From positions 1 through 5,691 of the forward strand of contig CALHQV010000173.1 in assembly GCA_938038035.1 (NCBI GenBank): DNA of 5,691 bases, read 5' to 3'. Below the pieces are notes generated by a model, which worked only from the letters and a program-made list of their open reading frames with translations, made no database searches and had not been told where the DNA came from. The translations under genes and the position numbers were made by a program. Position 1 is the first letter of the stretch. Every line of letters begins with the position of its first letter. The DNA comes from an uncultured Gemella sp. (GTDB lineage: Bacteria; Bacillota; Bacilli; Staphylococcales; Gemellaceae). Of this stretch, positions 3,201 to 5,691 are shown in pieces.

Positions 3201-5691
3201 CAAGAAGTTTTAGCAACAATGACTGCAGAAAAAGGAACGAACAAAGGAATCGTTAAAGTTCCAGTAACATATACAGTAGATGGAAAATCTTATACAAAAG
3301 AGGCAGAAATTACAGTTAACGTATTAGGTTCAGAACCAAAAACAGTATACACTGTAGAAGGCAAAAAACTAGACGCTGAGAAAGTTAAGAATGCCGTAAC
3401 ACCAGGTACTGGAGGAACAGTAAATACTCCGAAAGAAACAGATTTACCTGCTACAACAGTAAAAGCAGGAACACCTGATGTAACTGTACCGACAACAGTA
3501 ACATATCCAAACGGAACAGAGACAGTAGCCGTACCAGTAACAGTGTTACCAAAAGCGACACCAGAAAAAGTAATCACATTAAAAGATACAACTAGTGACA
3601 ACCTAACAACAACTGTAAAAGAAAAAGCACAAGCTGCACTTGGTAAATTAACACTACCAACAGGAGTAACAGCAGAATTAGATCCAAATCAAACATATGC
3701 TGTTCCAGCAACAGATTCTAATGGTGATAAAGATAATGTACCAGTAAAAGTACAATATAAAGACGCAACAGGTACAGTAGTAGCAGAAGATACAATTAAT
3801 GTACCAGTAACAGTAGTAAGTTCAACACCAAGTAAAATCGTTGTTTTCGAAGGTGATGAAGTAACAGCTGATGCAGTTAAAGGTGCCGTAACACCAGGAA
3901 CTGATGGAACAAAAGGTAATCCTGTAATTCCAGAAGACCTAACAAAAACAACAGGTAAGAAAGAAGTAACAGTACCAGTAACTTACGAAGGAATTAAAGA
4001 TCCAGAGCAAGTGAAAGTTCCAGTAACAGTATTACCAAAACCAGAAGCTGATGAAATTCTAGTTGCTAAAAATAGTGACAAAGAAAAAGCTAAAGAAAAA
4101 GTATTAGCTAAAGCTAAAAAAGCAATCGAAGATGCAACATTTACAGGTAAATTACCTCAAGGAGCAACAGTTACTGTTGATGAAACAGTTCCAGTAACAG
4201 TGCCAGACTTAACAGAAGATACTGAAGTAGAAGTAACTGTTAAGTACACAGTTCCTGGACAGGATGAACCATTAACTACAACAGTTAAAGTACCAGTAAC
4301 AGTAGTTGAAGGTGTCCCACAAATCGTACCTGTAAAAGAAAATAATGATGTTTTACCAGATCCAGAGAAAAGCATTGATAAAACAGATTATCCAGAAGGA
4401 TCAACATTTAGATACAAAACTCCAGAAGGACAAACAACTCCAATCGATGTAACAACACCAGGAGATAAAGATGTAATTGTTGAAGTACTGGATAAAAATG
4501 GTAATCCAATCGCAGAAGTACCAGCAACAGTACGAGTAGTGGAAAGTTATCCTAAATATGTACCAGTAGATCCAGCTAAGAAACAGCCAGATCCAAAAGA
4601 AAACATTAATCCAAATGATTTCCCAACTGGAACAACATTTGAATATAAAGATAACACTCCAGTAGATACAACAACACCAGGTGACAAACCTGTAACAGTT
4701 GTCGCTAAGCTGAATGGACAACCAATCGCAGAAATCCCAGCGACAATTGTAGTAGTAGAGCCTAAGACACAATATGTTCCAGTGAATGCTGAAAACGATA
4801 AGAAACCAAAACCACAAAATAGCATTACGCCAGATGATTATCCAGAAGGTTCAACATTTGAATACAAAACTCCAGAAGGACAAACAACTCCATATGATGG
4901 AACAACACCGGGAGAAAAAGATGTTACTGTAGTCGTGAAAGATTCAGACGGAGATACAATTGTAGAAGTACCTGCGAAAATTAAAGTTGTTCAAGGGAAA
5001 GAACAATTAACTCCTGTGAATGCTGAAGATAAAGATAAACCTAAAGCTGAAGATAGTATCACACCAAGTGACTATCCAGAAGGTTCAACATTCGAATACA
5101 AAGTTCCAGAAGGACAAACAACTCCATATGATGGAACAACACCAGGGGATAAATCAGTTACTGTAGTTGTAAAAGATAAAGATGGAAAAGTGTTAGTAGA
5201 GGTTCCAGCAACAATTAAAGTTGTAGAATCAAAACCTACACCAATCGAAACACCAGTAACAACTACGCCGTTAAAAGAAGAAGATTATACTAAAGGTCTA
5301 AATATCCCAGAAGGGGCAACAGCTAAGGTAGGAGACCTTCCAGATTTAACAACACCAGGAGAAAAAACTCCTGTAAAAGTAACGATTACATTACCAAATG
5401 GTAAGTCTTATACTGTAGATGTTCCTGTAACAGTAACACCAGTTAAAGAAATCGAAACACCAGTCACAACAGAAAAACTGACTCCAGAGGATATCTTAAA
5501 ACAAATTAAAGTACCAGAAGGAGCAACAGTTAAAGTAGGAGACCTTCCAGATTTAACAACACCAGGTAAAAAAGATCCAGTGAAAGTAACTGTAACATTA
5601 CCAAATGGTAAAGTGGTGACAGTGGACGTTCCGGTAAATGTAACACCAATTAAGGAAATCGAAACACCAGTCACAACAGAAAAACTGACTC
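84..5691 (+). CDS. Giant YSIRK-type repeat surface protein (partial)
   Basis: This is a secreted, probably wall-anchored adhesin of a Gram-positive coccus, open at the 3' end after 1869 complete codons, so the visible part is already close to 200 kDa. In order it has a YSIRK-like signal peptide (1-49), a FIVAR-like helical segment (86-152), a Lys/Glu-rich linker, a second helical segment (210-303), a beta-rich non-repeated region (311-819), an alternating L/S domain array (820-1408), four Rib-like repeats (1411-1715) and 69-residue tandem repeats (from 1721). No cysteine codon is in frame, and all four tryptophans (371, 389, 554, 699) lie in the non-repeated region. VPVTV-like final strands recur throughout the stalk. 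No frameshift or internal stop is seen. The start is chosen from the GAGGAGG site and the signal peptide. The expected LPXTG signal lies beyond the window. The ligand is unknown, and the adhesin role is inferred from architecture. Confidence 0.95.
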   Translation, partial: MYSKNNKKMNDQKQLEKVNQYGIKKFNVGTASVLVAAGFAFLGGGNALASNDTAVNNVNEPASETVVTTPAKEETPTPTVAKANKVNLRAAIARVQNAIAKANVTKKTASAIEEGKAELANAQALEASETAAQGEVDKATVALKNRAFVLDSMPKEKNSATEKETNKSTEEKENKNQDPRNGQAIPGKGESGFRAVDTTVDTTAANSASEAEKYKGIRDAAIPELQANIDKMQAEIAKEEAKPTNKKDQFRIDVLKGIKQKAENVITTANAADVNSAQIMSQQAEAVKSERDLLALYLAGKADLGAPVSENHVAYGNNPTNGVFESLKEGFGNRVTFTDADKKSKTIVKQQAGPGEINARTPGIGNATYNWQEKAITKADAEAGMLNGWKIEKGEKVNAVKPLEVTDITDKDGAPSTRVVPKSKIYTNDGELIQYQREGHQLSYNAGSGIIPTITPTIDAMRTNAFGEVKNRDYYLELGSKGTTISKEFDVNGNSRLNVNLIHSGAYGHSSTPSTGEKVKLKIVDAFTGEEIKPVDGKNGPVSTEAGPGGGNGWSSLARIYDIPSKTTKIKVLIEAGDQGTGLTTNPFNKKGAEIKDGYLVGGIGIATAPAAEIVTDVSSGRNKNEYGYTPDTIYDKNQKGSFNFTLKDTAGMNIDYYAASKVQVTVKVPKGVILEDRVINANGGNAFLGGVYANSIRWTPNDPNDNSKGGTLTYDVPAGTRMAAAEKTTRSSSIVFTTADNFIGPADFKVIAKSGFGDTDAEGNRLYSYTTNGLKPEYENQFHRGGLANSDNPDFEYGKVIYINSLQATGTVTVPINTNDDQLKEVAYAKAQEEVNSANFQQLLRDMNATAAMGQITNVTLNSKDKVEITKIAADGRGVVKVPVTYTADGKTYDTTVDIEVNVVKSTTDKLVVLEGDKITNEEVKTSVKPATIDNNPGTVNNPNEADVFSTVGKVGQADLKIPTTVTHNSNGTNINETVEVPVLVLPKATGEVEVQKGASVDKVKEVAKAKATEVATSADFKAKLPEGSKDVVVGEITQEVLATMTAEKGTNKGIVKVPVTYTVDGKSYTKEAEITVNVLGSEPKTVYTVEGKKLDAEKVKNAVTPGTGGTVNTPKETDLPATTVKAGTPDVTVPTTVTYPNGTETVAVPVTVLPKATPEKVITLKDTTSDNLTTTVKEKAQAALGKLTLPTGVTAELDPNQTYAVPATDSNGDKDNVPVKVQYKDATGTVVAEDTINVPVTVVSSTPSKIVVFEGDEVTADAVKGAVTPGTDGTKGNPVIPEDLTKTTGKKEVTVPVTYEGIKDPEQVKVPVTVLPKPEADEILVAKNSDKEKAKEKVLAKAKKAIEDATFTGKLPQGATVTVDETVPVTVPDLTEDTEVEVTVKYTVPGQDEPLTTTVKVPVTVVEGVPQIVPVKENNDVLPDPEKSIDKTDYPEGSTFRYKTPEGQTTPIDVTTPGDKDVIVEVLDKNGNPIAEVPATVRVVESYPKYVPVDPAKKQPDPKENINPNDFPTGTTFEYKDNTPVDTTTPGDKPVTVVAKLNGQPIAEIPATIVVVEPKTQYVPVNAENDKKPKPQNSITPDDYPEGSTFEYKTPEGQTTPYDGTTPGEKDVTVVVKDSDGDTIVEVPAKIKVVQGKEQLTPVNAEDKDKPKAEDSITPSDYPEGSTFEYKVPEGQTTPYDGTTPGDKSVTVVVKDKDGKVLVEVPATIKVVESKPTPIETPVTTTPLKEEDYTKGLNIPEGATAKVGDLPDLTTPGEKTPVKVTITLPNGKSYTVDVPVTVTPVKEIETPVTTEKLTPEDILKQIKVPEGATVKVGDLPDLTTPGKKDPVKVTVTLPNGKVVTVDVPVNVTPIKEIETPVTTEKLT
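339..539 (+). other. FIVAR-like helical segment
   Basis: Residues 86-152 have the spacing typical of FIVAR-type three-helix modules: a first helix with RAAIARVQNAIAKA, then KKTASAIEEGKAELANAQ, then a third helix with AAQGEVDKATVALKN. The 'T..S...E..K.EL..A' and 'Q.EVD.A..AL' patterns are those seen in FIVAR modules of staphylococcal and other Gram-positive surface proteins. Only one copy is present. This is a pattern match by eye, and a generic Ala/Lys/Glu-rich helical spacer is the alternative. Confidence 0.5.
540..710 (+). other. Charged, probably disordered linker
   Basis: Residues 153-209 are rich in Lys, Glu, Asn, Thr and Ser (for example EKETNKSTEEKENKN), followed by PRNGQAIPGKGESGFRAV and a Thr/Ala-rich stretch. 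There is no hydrophobic core pattern. It separates the two helical segments. Flexible linkers of this kind are common near the N-terminus of YSIRK surface proteins. Confidence 0.6.
711..992 (+). other. Second helical segment
   Basis: Residues 210-303 are rich in Ala, Lys, Glu and Gln, with regularly spaced hydrophobics. Segments such as IPELQANIDKMQAEIAKEEA and IMSQQAEAVKSERDLLALYL suggest two or more amphipathic helices, perhaps a small bundle or coiled coil. It directly precedes the beta-rich region and may act as a helical neck. I do not recognise a named family. Confidence 0.5.
1014..2540 (+). other. Non-repeated beta-rich region, candidate binding tip
   Basis: Residues 311-819 are not repeated elsewhere in the window and have a mixed composition with Gly, Asn, Asp, Tyr and aromatic residues. 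All four tryptophans of the visible protein are here. It looks like two parts. The first (about 311-618) contains LNVNLIHSGAYGHSS and ends at a hydrophobic YLVGGIGIATAP stretch. The second (about 619-819) contains SKVQVTVKVPKGVILEDRV and later IYINSLQATGTVTVPINT, alternating beta-strand patterns. Position and composition suggest the folded ligand-binding head of the adhesin. I cannot assign a family or a ligand, and no catalytic motif is evident. Confidence 0.55.
2541..2798 (+). repeat. Domain L1
   Basis: Residues 820-905. A helix-like start (DDQLKEVAYAKAQEEV) is followed by NFQQLLRDMNATAAMG, then beta strands ending KVPVTYTADGKTYDTT and VDIEVNVV. It is closest to L2, sharing the VVKVPVTYT/IVKVPVTYT strand and the DGK.Y hairpin. 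It lacks the KLPEG-type turn seen in L2 and L4, so it is the most divergent copy at the junction with the tip region. Confidence 0.65.
2808..3056 (+). repeat. Domain S1
   Basis: Residues 909-991. It opens with DKLVVLEGDKITNEEVK and has a longer Asn/Pro-rich loop (IDNNPGTVNNPNEAD) than S2 and S3. It then has strands ADLKIPTTVTH and ETVEVPVLVLPKAT. At 83 residues it is the longest S copy. The LPKA ending is shared with S2 and, as LPKP, with S3. Confidence 0.65.
3057..3326 (+). repeat. Domain L2
   Basis: Residues 992-1081. A short strand (EVEVQKG) leads into SVDKVKEVAKAKATEVA, then DFKAKLPEGSKDVVVG and the IVKVPVTYTVDGKSY hairpin, ending ITVNVL. It is the longest L copy at 90 residues and the closest relative of L1 in its C-terminal half. 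Confidence 0.65.
3327..3560 (+). repeat. Domain S2
   Basis: Residues 1082-1159. It opens with TVYTVEGKKLDAEKVKNAV, then TPGTGGTVNTP and a strand pair VTVPTTVTYPNGTETV, closing VPVTVLPKAT. The TYPNGTE turn is typical of Rib/alpha-like repeats (TYPDGT in many family members), which ties the S domains to that superfamily. Confidence 0.65.
3561..3818 (+). repeat. Domain L3
   Basis: Residues 1160-1245. A strand (EKVITLKD) is followed by SDNLTTTVKEKAQAALGKL and LPTGVTAELD, then an acidic loop ATDSNGDKDN and strands VPVKVQYKDATGTVV and INVPVTVV. The DSNGDKDN loop has the look of a metal-binding turn, but the copies around it do not share it, so this is only a possibility. Confidence 0.6.
3819..4043 (+). 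repeat. Domain S3
   Basis: Residues 1246-1320. It opens with KIVVFEGDEVTADAVKGAV, then TPGTDGTKGNPVIP, with strands KEVTVPVTYEG and VKVPVTVLPKP. At 75 residues it is the shortest S copy. The AVTPGT.GT segment is shared with S2. Confidence 0.65.
4044..4307 (+). repeat. Domain L4
   Basis: Residues 1321-1408. A strand (DEILVAKN) leads into the most strongly charged helix-like stretch of the set (SDKEKAKEKVLAKAKKAIED), then FTGKLPQGATVTVDETVPV and strands VEVTVKYTV and VKVPVTVV. It ends the alternating array: the next domain is not an S copy but the first Rib-like repeat. Confidence 0.65.
4314..4544 (+). repeat. Rib-like repeat R1
   Basis: Residues 1411-1487. It has DYPEGSTFRYKTPEGQTTP, then IDVTTPGDKDVIVEV and VPATVRVVE. 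It shares the TPEGQTTP insert with R3 and R4 but has Arg in FRYK where the other three have Glu. Confidence 0.8.
4545..4760 (+). repeat. Rib-like repeat R2, short form
   Basis: Residues 1488-1559. It has DFPTGTTFEYKDNTPVDT followed by TTPGDKPVTVVAKL and IPATIVVVE. It is the odd copy: the TPEGQTTP stretch found in R1, R3 and R4 is replaced by a shorter loop (DNTPVD), making the unit about four residues shorter there. This short form is closer to the common Rib domain pattern. Confidence 0.8.
4761..4994 (+). repeat. Rib-like repeat R3
   Basis: Residues 1560-1637, a 234-bp unit. It has VPVNAENDKKPKPQNSITP, DYPEGSTFEYKTPEGQTTP and YDGTTPGEKDVTVVVKD. Bases 4871-4909 are identical to 5105-5143 in R4, exactly one repeat length downstream. 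Confidence 0.8.
4995..5228 (+). repeat. Rib-like repeat R4
   Basis: Residues 1638-1715, also 234 bp. It has TPVNAEDKDKPKAEDSITP, DYPEGSTFEYKVPEGQTTP and YDGTTPGDKSVTVVVKDKDG. It is nearly the same as R3 in the centre but differs at both ends, as expected if the centres were homogenised or recently duplicated. Confidence 0.8.
5244..5691 (+). repeat. 207-bp tandem repeats C1, C2 and start of C3
   Basis: Units start at ATC 5244, 5451 and 5658, exactly 207 bp (69 residues) apart. C1 is 5244-5450, C2 is 5451-5657, and C3 is cut by the window edge. Each unit reads IETPVTT, then a helix-like stretch, 'IPEGAT.KVGDLPDLTTPG' or its VPEGAT form, 'PVKVT.TLPNGK' and 'VDVPV.VTP'. The pattern is again Rib/alpha-like but distinct from R1-R4. 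Bases 5328-5359 equal 5535-5566 (32 bases), and 5451-5484 equal 5658-5691 (34 bases). C1 differs more at its start (TTTPLKEEDYTKG) than C2 does from C3, as is usual for an edge copy. The array surely continues, with unknown copy number. Confidence 0.9.

Larger units (their letters stand above)
2541..4307 (+). repeat. Alternating L/S two-domain array
   Basis: Residues 820-1408 hold seven domains in strict alternation, L1-S1-L2-S2-L3-S3-L4. L domains (86-90 residues) open with a Lys/Ala/Glu-rich helix-like stretch and then beta strands. S domains (75-83 residues) open with a strand ending in EG, then a short helix-like 'xxVK.AV.P' segment and beta strands. Both types usually close with a VPVTV-like strand. 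L-to-L starts are 516, 504 and 483 bases apart, so the compound unit shortens towards the C-terminus. Copies are well diverged in protein sequence, unlike the later arrays. The beta halves resemble Rib/alpha-like stalk domains. The full two-domain unit is not one I can name. Confidence 0.75.
4314..5228 (+). repeat. Four Rib-like tandem repeats R1-R4
   Basis: Residues 1411-1715. Each unit runs from a (V/T)PV strand through a Lys/Pro/Asp-rich loop, an 'I.p.D(Y/F)P.G(S/T)TF.YK' segment and 'TTPG(D/E)K', to strands such as VTVVVKD and VPATIKVV. The P.GT.F.YK...D..TTPG.K..V.V pattern is characteristic of Rib/alpha-like domains of Gram-positive surface proteins, which are stacked to make rigid stalks. 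Units are 77, 72, 78 and 78 residues. R3 and R4 are nearly identical over a long central block. Confidence 0.85.

Noticed and set aside
3717..3740. DSNGDKDN loop in L3 as a calcium-binding site
   Set aside because: It is found in only one of the four L copies and does not match a full EF-hand or dockerin loop, so it is too weak to call.
140..5674. Several reverse-strand open frames of 65-138 codons, such as 2987-3244, 3290-3601, 4401-4817 and 5408-5674
   Set aside because: They lie wholly inside the long plus-strand gene, give low-complexity Val/Thr/Ser- or Trp/Cys-rich translations that mirror its GTA/ACA/CCA codons, and I noticed no ribosome binding sites for them. They are shadows.
2541..5691. 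Regularly spaced repeats read as a CRISPR array
   Set aside because: The repeats are in-frame, codon-structured protein repeats of 200-520 bp without short repeat-spacer structure.
84..5691. A novel multi-gene system
   Set aside because: Only one gene is present in the window. Nothing suggests a defence, toxin or mobile system.

Overview
The window is almost entirely one gene: the 5' part of a very large, repeat-rich, cell-wall-type surface protein. The reading frame opens at ATG 84 behind a strong Shine-Dalgarno sequence and runs without a stop to the last base (1869 complete codons plus one base), so the gene continues past the window. The DNA is AT-rich. The protein starts with a YSIRK-like signal peptide, has no cysteine, and carries arrays of Rib/alpha-like beta domains. 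Together these point to a low-GC Gram-positive coccus (Bacillota). Gemella or a mitis-type Streptococcus is my best guess from the style of the signal peptide and repeats, but the genus is an inference.

Layout: bases 1-83 are an upstream leader with a plausible promoter, a perfect 8+1+8 palindrome overlapping the proposed -35, and a GAGGAGG ribosome binding site. Then, within the protein, come: signal peptide (residues 1-49); a FIVAR-like helical segment (86-152); a charged linker (153-209); a second helical segment (210-303); and a beta-rich, non-repeated region of about 500 residues that contains every tryptophan (311-819). Next is an alternating array of two domain types, here called L and S, in the order L1-S1-L2-S2-L3-S3-L4 (820-1408). 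It is followed by four Rib-like repeats R1-R4 (1411-1715), and then 69-residue, 207-bp tandem repeats C1, C2 and the start of C3 (1721 to the window edge).

Reading of function: this is the usual plan of a wall-anchored adhesin. The protein is exported by Sec through the YSIRK signal. A folded tip region at the N-terminus probably binds a ligand, and a long stalk of small beta domains holds that tip away from the cell wall. The LPXTG sorting signal expected at the C-terminus lies outside the window and is not seen. No other gene, RNA gene, mobile element or CRISPR array is supported. Reverse-strand open frames are shadows of this gene. The most unusual features are the two-domain L/S compound repeat, the unassigned tip region, and the palindrome over the promoter.
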